From Aureispira sp. CCB-QB1 (GTDB lineage Bacteria > Bacteroidota > Bacteroidia > Chitinophagales > Saprospiraceae), in NCBI RefSeq assembly GCF_000724545.1, contig NZ_JHBV01000016.1:248001-312000 (forward strand): DNA of 64,000 bases, read 5' to 3'. A program made the translations under genes and the position numbers. The notes beneath the pieces are model-generated. The model saw only the letters and a program-made list of their open reading frames with translations. It searched no databases and was not told the origin of the DNA. Of the stretch, positions 29,031 to 37,400 are shown in pieces (position 1 is the first letter of the stretch; every line of letters begins with the position of its first letter).

Positions 29031-29852
29031 CTATATCATCAAAATCAAACTTCCCGCCATTACGACCATTCCCAAAACAACACCATATATCGACAAATGA
29101 TGTTCTCCATACTCTTCTGCTGCAGGTAATAATTGATCTAAAGAAATAAAAACCATAATTCCCGCAACCCCCGACAAGAGAACTCCCATTAAAGTTTCAT
29201 TCAGATAAGGCATCAAAATAAAGTAACCTAAGATTGCCCCTAAAGGCTCTACAACTCCTGACAAGAAAGAATAACCAAAAGCTTGTTTGCGATTCCCTGT
29301 TGCGAAATAAATGGGCATAGAGACAGCTATTCCTTCTGGAATATTATGAATCGCAATGGCTATCGCTATTGTCAACCCTAATTCTGGATCGTCTAAAGCG
29401 GTTACAAAAGTCGCTATTCCTTCTGGAAAGTTATGAATAGCTAAAGCTAGTGCCGTTAAAACCCCTATACGCATTAATTTTTTGGGATCTGGCGCCCCTT
29501 CTTCTACCAATTCTTTTTCCTTTAGCCCTGTAGAAAATTCATGTGGATTTTCTGCCTCAGGAATCAGTTTATCAATAATCGCAACCACCAACATTCCTAC
29601 AAAAAAAGCAATCACTCCGTAGGTAGTTCCTAATTTTTCATCATTATGATAAGCTTCTGTTAATTTGATGATCGCTTCTGGCAAAATTTCTATAAAAGAA
29701 ACATATAGCATCACTCCTGCTGCAAATCCCATTGCAAAAGTTAATAATTTGGTGCTTTTATCTTTTACAAAAAAAGCAATGGCACTACCAATTCCTGTTG
29801 CCAATCCAGCTAAGATAGTTAGCATAAAGGCGATTTGTACGTTTTCTTCCAT
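29031..29852 (-). CDS. zupT: ZIP-family metal transporter, ZupT-like
   Basis: The 273-residue inner-membrane protein has about eight transmembrane helices. The paired metal-site motifs HNFPEGIATF and HNIPEGIAVSMP in helices 4 and 5 define the ZupT branch of the ZIP family, which imports zinc, iron or manganese. A short polar loop (about 100-125, PHEFSTGLKEKELVEEGAPD) separates the two halves. Upstream lies a consensus promoter with a large palindrome on its -7 element, so expression is probably metal-controlled. Confidence 0.9.
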   Translation of the reverse strand: MEENVQIAFMLTILAGLATGIGSAIAFFVKDKSTKLLTFAMGFAAGVMLYVSFIEILPEAIIKLTEAYHNDEKLGTTYGVIAFFVGMLVVAIIDKLIPEAENPHEFSTGLKEKELVEEGAPDPKKLMRIGVLTALALAIHNFPEGIATFVTALDDPELGLTIAIAIAIHNIPEGIAVSMPIYFATGNRKQAFGYSFLSGVVEPLGAILGYFILMPYLNETLMGVLLSGVAGIMVFISLDQLLPAAEEYGEHHLSIYGVVLGMVVMAGSLILMI

Positions 29853-29881
29853 AGATCACACAAGGCAATTAGATTTAACTA

Positions 29882-29925
29882 ACAATATTTTTAGACAAAT
29901 CTAAAAATATTGTCAAATATTTCAA
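29882..29925 (-). promoter_or_regulatory. Consensus promoter with a 14-bp palindromic operator on the -7 element
   Basis: On the minus strand, TTG (29925-29923), a 19-nt spacer and TAGATTTG (29903-29896) fit the consensus exactly. A perfect inverted repeat, ACAATATTTTTAGA / TCTAAAAATATTGT (29882-29895 and 29900-29913), is centred on that -7 element. Its core TTTAGA-N4-TCTAAA resembles operators of DtxR/MntR-type metalloregulators. The function is inferred from form and from the metal transporter 30 bp downstream. Confidence 0.7.
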
Positions 29926-29978
29926 AACTCTTGAGCAAATAAATAACGATACTCCTTGGGATGCAATTAACTGAGCCT

Positions 29979-30018
29979 AAAAAAACAAGAGGTTTTTTCT
30001 AAAAGAAAAAACCTCTTG
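29979..30018 (-). terminator. Intrinsic terminator of the LysM-protein gene
   Basis: On the minus strand the 15-bp stem CAAGAGGTTTTTTCT / AGAAAAAACCTCTTG (arms 30018-30004 and 30000-29986) is followed by seven Ts. Confidence 0.85.
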
Positions 30019-30055
30019 CCAATTGCTCTCAACGGAAGCAATAAATATTGAAAAA

Positions 30056-31396
30056 CTATTTGTTTAATTGCTCATAACCTACAACCAACTGTTGGTTAAT
30101 ATCTATTTGAGAATCCGTCAACTGCTTATTCAAAGCATACAAATCTTTTAATTCTAAACCGTATAATTTAGAAATTTCATACAATGTCTCTCCTTGTTCC
30201 ACTACATGAATGGTTGTTTTGGTATTGGCAACAGGATCCATTTTAATCAAAGGATTTTTACTTTTGCTAGGAACTGATCCATCATCAACAACCTTTAAGG
30301 CTTGATTCAAGCCTAAAGCATATCCTTCTAGATTATTAATAGCCACTAAACGCTGTATCGAAATGTTGAACTTCTCTGAAATAGTATATAAGTTTTCTTT
30401 TTCTTTTACCAAGTAAATTCCACCAGGTAACAGTTCGTTAGCCAAAGCCGTACTCGCTGCATTAGTTGTATTTCTTGATTCCGTAGGATTCATTGGCTCT
30501 TTAGCAGTTGGAGCAACTGGCTTCGATATTGGCTCAATAGAGCGTGCCGTAAAACCTCCTAATTTCTTTGACAACCACAACCTTTTCTCTACATCAGACA
30601 TTCCTACAGTATCTTCAATAATAGGTCGGCTTGTCGCCACAGGAACTTCAACAACGGTAGGTACTGTTGTGACAACAGGTGTATTGCAACGCTGTGCAAC
30701 AAATGTTGACAAAGGAATATCATTGATACGCTGTAATGCCAATTCTCCTTGAGAAGTGTAAATTCTATCGACCCCTACGGTAGAAACAACACTTAAATGT
30801 TTGATTGGTGTTTCTACATGGCGACTAACAATTTTGAATTGATAACTAGCCAAACAAGAGTTGGTGCCTTTCTTCTCAAAAAACACATTCCGTTCTTTAT
30901 TGGTTTGTTTATTTAAAATTTCTCCTGGTTTGGATACTAAGTAATCGTATTTAAAACCATAAGTAGGATCATCATAAACAATACCTGATTGGTTTTCTGT
31001 CAAAGTGGATACAGAACGAATTTCGTATAAAACATACTTTGATCCCTTTTCTACCACCATATAAGCCATCTTTTGGTTGGAATTGATTGCATCCATTAAG
31101 ACTGCCGATATCTTAGTACGATCTTCGCACATAAACGGTTTCACAGGAATCTCATTCACAACTTTTTTATTTAAATTTAACGGATCTTTCTGTACTCTAA
31201 ATATTGCTTTTGTGGCATCATTAATCGAAATATAATAATCGGTATAAGCAATATCGTGAAAAGTATTTACACGTTCATAATCAAATTTTTGCATACAAGC
31301 TGGATCATAAAAGAAGTACACAGAAGATTGTGCATACGTTACAGCTGTTGTCAATAGCAAAAGTAAAAACGTGTAAGTATAATACGTAATTTTCAT
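30056..31396 (-). CDS. Secreted LysM-domain protein
   Basis: The 446-residue protein has a signal peptide (1-22). Its N-terminal two-thirds (about 23-300) is an unfamiliar beta-rich domain containing several Cys. The C-terminal third carries two LysM modules: GIYLVKEKENLYTISEKFNI (about 325-370) and TIHVVEQGETLYEISKLYGL (about 393-440). LysM modules bind peptidoglycan, so the protein is probably periplasmic and wall-associated. No lytic domain is recognisable. The gene is monocistronic. Confidence 0.8.
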   Translation of the reverse strand: MKITYYTYTFLLLLLTTAVTYAQSSVYFFYDPACMQKFDYERVNTFHDIAYTDYYISINDATKAIFRVQKDPLNLNKKVVNEIPVKPFMCEDRTKISAVLMDAINSNQKMAYMVVEKGSKYVLYEIRSVSTLTENQSGIVYDDPTYGFKYDYLVSKPGEILNKQTNKERNVFFEKKGTNSCLASYQFKIVSRHVETPIKHLSVVSTVGVDRIYTSQGELALQRINDIPLSTFVAQRCNTPVVTTVPTVVEVPVATSRPIIEDTVGMSDVEKRLWLSKKLGGFTARSIEPISKPVAPTAKEPMNPTESRNTTNAASTALANELLPGGIYLVKEKENLYTISEKFNISIQRLVAINNLEGYALGLNQALKVVDDGSVPSKSKNPLIKMDPVANTKTTIHVVEQGETLYEISKLYGLELKDLYALNKQLTDSQIDINQQLVVGYEQLNK

Positions 31397-31539
31397 AAGT
31401 AAACTATTGGGTTAAATAAATTGATACAATAATGTATTTACAATTGTTCTATCTATTGTCTTGTTATAATTTGTTAAGCCTTAGGCAAGATTTTTTCATA
31501 CTATAATGTCGATTAAAATTATCACTTATAATCTACTGT

Positions 31540-32199
31540 TTACAAAACAGTTACTTTCAAAAGTAATACCAAACCAAACCCACCTAAAACCAAACCTGCT
31601 AGTCTTCTAACATATAAGAAGTGATGTGCCTGCAATTTATTGCGAATGGTTTTGGCCAAGTAGATTTTTAAACAATCCGTCAAAATTACTACTGACATCA
31701 CAGCAATGTACAATGCTGCCGTTGCTCCTCCTATATAATTGCTATTAATTGCAAAGGCCATCAACCCCATCCAAAAAAGCAGTGGTGTTGGATTAATGGT
31801 ATTAATCAAAAAGCCTTGCAAAAAGTAAGCAAAATAGGCTTTCTTAGATACTTTGTAATCTACAATCTCTACATCATCTAACCCCTTGGTAGACACAGAT
31901 TTTGTCAACAACAAACCTGCTCCAAACAACAACAATAAGCATCCTCCTATTGTTCCACTATACCACACAAAGGTCGCTTGTTTAACCTCATCTGCAATAA
32001 TCTCCTCTACCCAAATTGCCCCCCAAAAAGCTAGAAAAATATACAGCAAATCACTCACCCACTGACCAAGGGCTAATGCAAATGCTGCCTTAAAGCCATG
32101 CTCAACTCCTAATTGTAGCATGGTAAAAAATATTGGTCCTACAAATACACTTAATATCAGCCCTGCTAATGCTCCCTCCAATATTGCACTTACTATCAT
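31540..32199 (-). CDS. LysE/RhtB-family exporter
   Basis: The 219-residue membrane protein has about six helices. The N-terminal GALAGLILSVFVGPIFFTML carries the Gly/Pro-rich motif of the LysE superfamily, and NTINPTPLLFWMGLMAFAI is the second signature. Such proteins export amino acids or related small molecules. The serine/threonine dehydratase gene lies nearby on the same strand but is separated by over 500 bp, so joint function is only a suggestion. Confidence 0.85.
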   Translation of the reverse strand: MIVSAILEGALAGLILSVFVGPIFFTMLQLGVEHGFKAAFALALGQWVSDLLYIFLAFWGAIWVEEIIADEVKQATFVWYSGTIGGCLLLLFGAGLLLTKSVSTKGLDDVEIVDYKVSKKAYFAYFLQGFLINTINPTPLLFWMGLMAFAINSNYIGGATAALYIAVMSVVILTDCLKIYLAKTIRNKLQAHHFLYVRRLAGLVLGGFGLVLLLKVTVL

Positions 32200-32261
32200 T
32201 TTTTTGTTTTGATTCTCTTTTATAATAGTCCATCTAATACTTTGTTACTATAAAATTATAG

Positions 32262-32300
32262 TAGTTAGCTACGCTGCTACTGCGTGGTTTCAACGAACTA
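32262..32300. repeat. Interspersed 39-bp repeat module, inverted orientation
   Basis: TAGTTAGCTACGCTGCTACT (32262-32281) with the right end TCAACGAACTA (32290-32300) is the reverse complement of the element at 7751-7789 with two or three changes. Confidence 0.7.
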
Positions 32301-32426
32301 TTGAAATTAATAACAAATACATAAATATTGGGCACCGCAAATAAATGCGTTATTACTCTTCTAAAAATGTTCCCCTTCTAACACATACATCCCAAAGTAT
32401 CTAAATGCGCTTCATAGAATTGCTCG

Positions 32427-32648
32427 CTAGCGAATTAAAAAACTGATATAGAATCCTTTATTTTTTAATAAAAACTCATATGAGTTATTAAGATACCGTT
32501 GTTTGCCAATGCCAAAATTTTGGATACAATATGCACAAAAAATATGAAAGCAACTGACTTTAGGGTCAAGTTCTTGCTTTAGTTGTATACGATTATAACC
32601 ATCAATGGTTGTATAAATCGTTGATTTTATTAGTTCAATGTCTTGCAA
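32427..32648 (-). pseudogene. Possible remnant of an IS3-type transposase C-terminus
   Basis: An open frame with no good start codon encodes TTIDGYNRIQLKQELDPKVS, which loosely resembles the 'YN..RIQ.KL...P..' end of IS3-family OrfB integrases. The rest (CAYCIQNFGIGKQRYL) does not fit. It lies in a 545-bp gap that also holds a repeat module. It may be a decayed transposon end or a chance ORF; the support is weak. Confidence 0.2.
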
Positions 32649-32744
32649 TAGAAGTTCTCTAATTTTATACTTCTTTTATAAAAAATATAAAAAAGCACCT
32701 TATATCAAAAGAGCTATTTCTCTACAACTAGAAGCAAATAATTG

Positions 32745-33674
32745 TTATAAATAAGCTTCCAAATAAGCATTAAACTGCTCTAAATTCAGCCCAGATCCTC
32801 CACAAACTAAAACCAAGATAGTATCTAGGTTTTGAATCACATCTAAATTATGGTACACTGCCGACAGAGCTGCACCACAAGCAGGCTCTACCAAACTCCC
32901 TGTATCGTTCAAAAATGAACGACAAGCTTCTAGTGCCTGTTTATCACTAACCGCACAAGGAATTACGTCGTGCGCCAATCCATATTCAAGTGCTCGTTTG
33001 GCAACCCGTTTGGCTCCCAAAGAAGAAGCAATAGACGCTATCTCATCCAATGTAACCAATTGTTGTTGCTCCAATGATTTTTTCATAGAAGCAGCGCCAT
33101 GAGTTTCAGCAGTAATAACTTGAGTAGCATTCCAATTATTGCGTAACACTCCTTCCATCACCCCACAAAAATAACCTCCACCTCCTACAGCCACAACAAC
33201 GGCATCGGGTGGTGCCATTTGGCTATCGCATTCATCAATAACAGATGCATGCCCAGCCCAAATGGTTGGATGATCAAAAGGTGGGATATAAATTGCCTTT
33301 TCTTTTTTTACCAAACTCTGTGCAAAAACGTTGGCATCATTCCAAACGTCACCAAATACCCTGACGGTTGCTCCTAAACTCGAAATTTTGGTTTGCATAG
33401 ACATTTTTGTGGTTGTTGGCACAACAACGGTTGTTTTTATTCCCATTTTCCAACCTGCATACGCTGTTGCCAATCCTGCATTGCCTCCCGAAGCTATTAC
33501 CAAATGCTCGTAGCCTTCCTCTACGGCTTCTTGACAACGCTTTCCTATCCCTCGTATTTTAAATGATCCCGTTGGTTGATGGCAATCCATTTTAAAATAA
33601 ATTTTTTTATTCAATTGGCTACTCAAGCGATGGGCATAAAACAAAGGTGTTTTGGTATGTAATGTTGTCGTCAT
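32745..33674 (-). CDS. PLP-dependent L-serine/L-threonine dehydratase
   Basis: The enzyme probably deaminates serine (or threonine) to the 2-oxo acid and ammonia using pyridoxal phosphate. I start at the ATG at 33674 (MTTTLHTKTPLFYAHRLSSQ), 309 residues; an in-frame TTG lies 14 codons upstream. The PLP-binding Lys is Lys39 in PTGSFKIRG, the phosphate loop is ASGGNAGLA, and AVGGGGYFCGV and LVCGGSG complete the fold-type-II site. The short N-terminus, absence of an ACT regulatory domain and active-site spacing are like the SDS-type serine dehydratases. Confidence 0.88.
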   Translation of the reverse strand: MTTTLHTKTPLFYAHRLSSQLNKKIYFKMDCHQPTGSFKIRGIGKRCQEAVEEGYEHLVIASGGNAGLATAYAGWKMGIKTTVVVPTTTKMSMQTKISSLGATVRVFGDVWNDANVFAQSLVKKEKAIYIPPFDHPTIWAGHASVIDECDSQMAPPDAVVVAVGGGGYFCGVMEGVLRNNWNATQVITAETHGAASMKKSLEQQQLVTLDEIASIASSLGAKRVAKRALEYGLAHDVIPCAVSDKQALEACRSFLNDTGSLVEPACGAALSAVYHNLDVIQNLDTILVLVCGGSGLNLEQFNAYLEAYL

Positions 33675-33721
33675 TTTTATAATATTGATCGTAATTGTAG
33701 CAGACAAAATATCCAATTAAA

Positions 33722-33840
33722 AACTAACTTTACTTCGTGGTTCCCATAAAGTAGCAACGAACCGAACTATGCGAGCTCATGACCACAGGGAGTAACAAAT
33801 CCAGCTTGCTGGCTCATAACCACAGGGAGTAACAAAGCTA
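33722..33840. repeat. Degenerate interspersed-repeat region with a tandem 25-bp direct repeat
   Basis: CTTCGTGGTTCCCATAAAGT (33733-33752) is a decayed copy of the repeat core. It is followed by two direct copies of GCTCATGACCACAGGGAGTA (from 33775 and, with one change, 33811). The same wording, CATGACCxxAGGGA, occurs inside the long elements at 2311-2588 and 53594-53819. Confidence 0.55.
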
Positions 33841-33978
33841 AGTACAAAACTAAAAGACCTACTTATAATAGAAATCCGCTTACAAAAACAAGCTACTTCC
33901 TCCTTCAAGTTCTTAAGTTCTCTGTAAAATAACACGATTAAGAATGAAAGAGTACAAAATATAGAGAATTCATAAAAG

Positions 33979-34018
33979 AAATAGACTGTTCCTCTATATA
34001 AGAACAGTCTATTTTTAA
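33979..34018. terminator. Hairpin terminator downstream of the transglutaminase gene
   Basis: The 13-bp stem AAATAGACTGTTC / GAACAGTCTATTT (33979-33991 and 34002-34014) has T-rich flanks; the better T-run is on the plus strand. The nearest gene that could use it is the minus-strand gene ending at 34131. Confidence 0.6.
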
Positions 34019-34130
34019 AATAGTTTCACTTATCGCCCCATCCATTTTTGATTAACAAAAATTTAGACAATAAATTTTTTAATATATTTAACAGATCACA
34101 CACCTTCCTTTAACACTCGCTACCAAGTCA

Positions 34131-35495
34131 TTAAAGTGGTTTTTTGAATTGATCTTTCGAGGTGTACAAAGTCATCATTTTACTTGGTCGGTCATTGCAG
34201 GTAAACTCCCCCATGTGCCAATCCAAAGAAAGCCAATACAATCCCTCTTCATCTATATTTGGTTCTAGTTTTTTATATTGATCGTTATACTCTTGACGAA
34301 TGATCTTAACAGCACGCTCCCACTCTGGCTTTCCTCCAATCAAAACCTCAGCCCACGCATGACCACCACCACTACAAAAACCACCCATAATTCTAGAAAT
34401 CCCCCCAATCGCCTCAACACAAGAAGCATTTAAAATGGAGAAATCATCACAGTCTCCAGCTAATCCCAATGCAATGGTTCGGTTGGCAGGGGAATAGTAA
34501 TCGTTTCGGATCATGGTTGGGTCACTAATGTATTTCCAACTGCTTGCCAGATACTTGTGCATAGCACATATTTGTTGAAGCCCTTCTTTACCTGGTAATG
34601 CCATCATTCTATCATAGTAAGCCCCTTGCTTCTCTTTTACCAATGAAACGGCAAAATCTCGTACACAAGGTTGATTAGGAACTACTGCTGCTGGGATAGA
34701 CTTTACTTGCGAGCCACTGTCCCTAGATCCTGCACACCACTCATATTCTTTTAATTCCGCTTCTTGCGCTTCAATCAGCTGCTTGTATTGCTCGTTTTGT
34801 GCTTTCAGCTTTTCTAATACCTCCTCCTCACTTTCTAATTTATTAATTTTTTCTTGCAGGTCTTCCATTTTTGCAATCTTCTCTTCTTCTGTCAAACTCT
34901 GATCATCTTCTACCTCTTCCACATACTTTTGAACATTTTCTTGTTGCATATATTTGGCATCAATCATTCCTCGTAAGGACTCCATACCTTGATTCATGGA
35001 GATATTGAATGTACTGTTATTCGGAAAAAGCCCAACATGATTGCTTCCTATTAAAAAGCCTAATGGTAGTATTAACAAAACTAGTAATTCAACCTTAAAA
35101 TTAATCTTTTCAACAAAGGAAAGTACCATTCCAACTAACAATACAAATACGCCTGCTAGTAAGTTCAGTTTTAAATTGGATAAAAAATCAACCTTAGATG
35201 CTAAGGTTTGAAACCAATTCAAAAAGCCAATTTCTACAGCTGTAGAAATCAATAAACCACCAATTATAAAACTTGTGAAGGTAGCACTAAAATTCTTTCC
35301 TCCTCCCAAGACTGCCATTAAACCAATCATGCAAAAAGCAATAAAAGTTAAAACAGATGGATCGCCCAAAGCACCGATTTGGCTGCCTAAAAAATCAATA
35401 GGAGCAGTATTTCCAAAAGTATAAAATATAACTGGTGTTAACAGCATCAAACCAAATACACCAATTCCTGCAAGTATTTTCTGACCAATATTCAT
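34131..35495 (-). CDS. Membrane protein with a periplasmic transglutaminase-like domain
   Basis: The 454-residue protein has about five hydrophobic helices (residues 8-155), a strongly charged coiled-coil stretch (about 190-255, EEVEDDQSLTEEEKIAKMED) and a C-terminal transglutaminase-like domain. The papain-type triad is visible: Cys349 (GDCDDFS), His379 (GGHAWAEV) and Asp425 (LDWHMGEF). Such domains can be proteases, amidases or cross-linkers; which one applies here cannot be read. A zinc-ribbon membrane protein gene lies upstream on the same strand. Confidence 0.8.
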   Translation of the reverse strand: MNIGQKILAGIGVFGLMLLTPVIFYTFGNTAPIDFLGSQIGALGDPSVLTFIAFCMIGLMAVLGGGKNFSATFTSFIIGGLLISTAVEIGFLNWFQTLASKVDFLSNLKLNLLAGVFVLLVGMVLSFVEKINFKVELLVLLILPLGFLIGSNHVGLFPNNSTFNISMNQGMESLRGMIDAKYMQQENVQKYVEEVEDDQSLTEEEKIAKMEDLQEKINKLESEEEVLEKLKAQNEQYKQLIEAQEAELKEYEWCAGSRDSGSQVKSIPAAVVPNQPCVRDFAVSLVKEKQGAYYDRMMALPGKEGLQQICAMHKYLASSWKYISDPTMIRNDYYSPANRTIALGLAGDCDDFSILNASCVEAIGGISRIMGGFCSGGGHAWAEVLIGGKPEWERAVKIIRQEYNDQYKKLEPNIDEEGLYWLSLDWHMGEFTCNDRPSKMMTLYTSKDQFKKPL

Positions 35496-35667
35496 AAAGC
35501 AAAGAATTTATTTAAAAGTAAAACTTCTTTTTAAGATAGTAATATTATCAAAACCTTAAAAAAATAAATCTAGTTCCCGTTTTAAATAATAATTTCCATT
35601 CTTTGAAAAATAAAGTCCATTGGTATTGAACTGCTTAGAATTGGATATAGTGCTATTCGAAAAAATT

Positions 35668-36756
35668 TTAGTTGGATTGTTCTTCTTCTTTGTACAAACC
35701 TCGATAACCACCAGTAATTCTTCCTCGTTTTGCTTTTATGTTATCTCCGATTTCTAATTGCTGCCACCAAGACAAAGGAATTTCCTCAATATGTTCTTCG
35801 TTTTTTTCATCTTGAACAATGACAGTGTAAGTCCCCGTACGTCCAGCTTCTCTCAAAGATGAACTGGTTCTTATATGCATGGCATTTCCCCACGTAGGGC
35901 TGTGGTTTTTATCTTGTGTAACGATAGGACTAATCGAAAACCAGCGATCAATTGAATATCGATATTTGGTTTGATAGACAGGCTCATCTCGGTAGATAGG
36001 TTCTTCGTATTCTACCTGATAATCTTCATAAATAGTTCGAGTACAGTATTGATCTTCAAAATAGCCATTGCCCAAATCTTTTTGCCCACAAACATACTCC
36101 TCACTTCCCACGGCACGTTGCTCTGTTCTCGTTCTAGTTTCATAATGATCTAATACTTGGTCATAATGATGAATCGCCTGAAAAGAGCTAATTATTTTTC
36201 CGCCATTAGGAATAGACCAATCCTCTTCTTGAACATTTCGTTTTTCTTCTACTAAGATACTTTGTTCCCACTCAAAGCCCTTTACCGTAACCTCTACGGT
36301 TTTATTAAGTGCCAACAAAACCAATAGCCCCACAATCCCAACAATAATTCCCAAACCAATGAAACATCCTTTTTTACTTGTAGGTGGTGTCGCTATTGCT
36401 TCTTTTTCTTTGAGTTTTGAGAAGTCTTTTGTACCATCTCCTGAGCGGGGTACATCTGCTGTAGTATAGGTTTTTACAGCTAATTGCTTGTCTGCCTCGG
36501 AGCGAGGATTTCCACAATCTTTACAAACCTGAACATCATTAGGGTTATTTTGACCACAAAAAGAACAACGCCAATCAGCACCTGCCTTTGCTCGGCGGAT
36601 AACTTCAGGATCTTGAACAATATCTTTTTCTGCCGCCATATAGAATTTCACATTCTTAGGGCGGTCTGCTCCGCAGTTCGGACACTCTGTTTTAGGTCCT
36701 AGCACACCTTTATAACCACAAGTTGTACAATCCCATCTACCTACATGTATTGCCAT
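35668..36756 (-). CDS. Zinc-ribbon membrane protein
   Basis: The 362-residue protein begins with two Cys4 zinc modules: CTTCGYKGVLGPKTECPNCG (about 10-29) and CSFCGQNNPNDVQVCKDCG (about 64-82), the latter RanBP2-like. One transmembrane helix follows (about 133-153, IGLGIIVGIVGLLVLLAL), then a large, probably extracytoplasmic, beta-rich domain with many acidic and Tyr residues (EDYQVEYEEPIYRDEPVYQT). I do not recognise a family beyond the zinc ribbons. It lies upstream of the transglutaminase-like gene in the same direction, 172 bp away. Confidence 0.7.
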   Translation of the reverse strand: MAIHVGRWDCTTCGYKGVLGPKTECPNCGADRPKNVKFYMAAEKDIVQDPEVIRRAKAGADWRCSFCGQNNPNDVQVCKDCGNPRSEADKQLAVKTYTTADVPRSGDGTKDFSKLKEKEAIATPPTSKKGCFIGLGIIVGIVGLLVLLALNKTVEVTVKGFEWEQSILVEEKRNVQEEDWSIPNGGKIISSFQAIHHYDQVLDHYETRTRTEQRAVGSEEYVCGQKDLGNGYFEDQYCTRTIYEDYQVEYEEPIYRDEPVYQTKYRYSIDRWFSISPIVTQDKNHSPTWGNAMHIRTSSSLREAGRTGTYTVIVQDEKNEEHIEEIPLSWWQQLEIGDNIKAKRGRITGGYRGLYKEEEQSN

Positions 36757-36883
36757 AAGAATTTCCTTCTAAATAAATCAACGTTTGTTTTCTAATCTTC
36801 GCCCCAATATACCCAAATAATATTCGATAAAGTTGCAGTGCTCAAATCACCATTACTTTATGAGAACTAGCGCTGCAAACTAA

Positions 36884-36930
36884 GTAAATCGTATCAGTTT
36901 AATTATCTACAGGACAATTAAACTGATACA
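36884..36930. repeat. Interspersed-repeat fragment with a 14-bp inverted repeat
   Basis: GTATCAGTTTAATT (36891-36904) and AATTAAACTGATAC (36916-36929) form a perfect stem. The left flank, AAATCGTATCA, also occurs in the long elements near 2370 and 53595. There is no T-run, so I class it as part of the repeat family, although it may also stop transcription from ybaB. Confidence 0.55.
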
Positions 36931-36973
36931 AAGATGCTCTGTCTGTGCAACAAAGCCCAATTACATTTATTTT

Positions 36974-37276
36974 TTATCCAAACAAACCTCCCAAATCGCC
37001 CATACCAGGAGGCAACAACTTAGCCATCATTGCTTTAGACTCCTCTTGTTCCTTAACAGCAGCAGCGGCAATAACTCGATTAGTTGCCTCTAGAATTAAA
37101 TCTTCCAATTGCTCTTTATCTGTTAAATCCAAAGAAGGGTCAATGCTTACATCTAGTATTTGGCGAGCAGCATTCGCCTTAATTTTTATCATTCCGCCAC
37201 CTGCTTCTCCTTCAACAATAATAGCTGTTAAAGCATCTTGCATTTGCTTTTTCATTTCCTCCATTCCTCCAAACAT
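36974..37276 (-). CDS. YbaB/EbfC-family nucleoid-associated protein
   Basis: The 100-residue protein fits the YbaB/EbfC family: EMKKQMQDAL helix, GEAGGGMIKIKANAARQILD central sheet, IDPSLDLTDKEQLEDLILEA, and a Gly/Met-rich tail (LLPPGMGDLGGLFG). These dimeric proteins bind DNA without strict sequence preference. In many bacteria ybaB sits with dnaX-recR, which are not seen here. Confidence 0.88.
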   Translation of the reverse strand: MFGGMEEMKKQMQDALTAIIVEGEAGGGMIKIKANAARQILDVSIDPSLDLTDKEQLEDLILEATNRVIAAAAVKEQEESKAMMAKLLPPGMGDLGGLFG

Positions 37277-37400
37277 AATCTTATTTTTTTATGTGTTAAT
37301 AAATTATCAATTTCAATCTCTAACCACTACTAAAACAAGGAGCAGTTACAACTAGTACAATCCCATTTCCATTCGTTGAGCTTTCTTTTCTCAACCTTAT

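Noticed and set aside
33775-33836. CRISPR-like direct repeats
   Set aside because: Only two copies are present, the spacer is about 10 bp, and the sequence matches the interspersed repeat family.
36891-36929. Riboswitch or regulatory hairpin upstream of the zinc-ribbon gene
   Set aside because: The stem belongs to the interspersed repeat family, and its flanks recur near 2370 and 53595.
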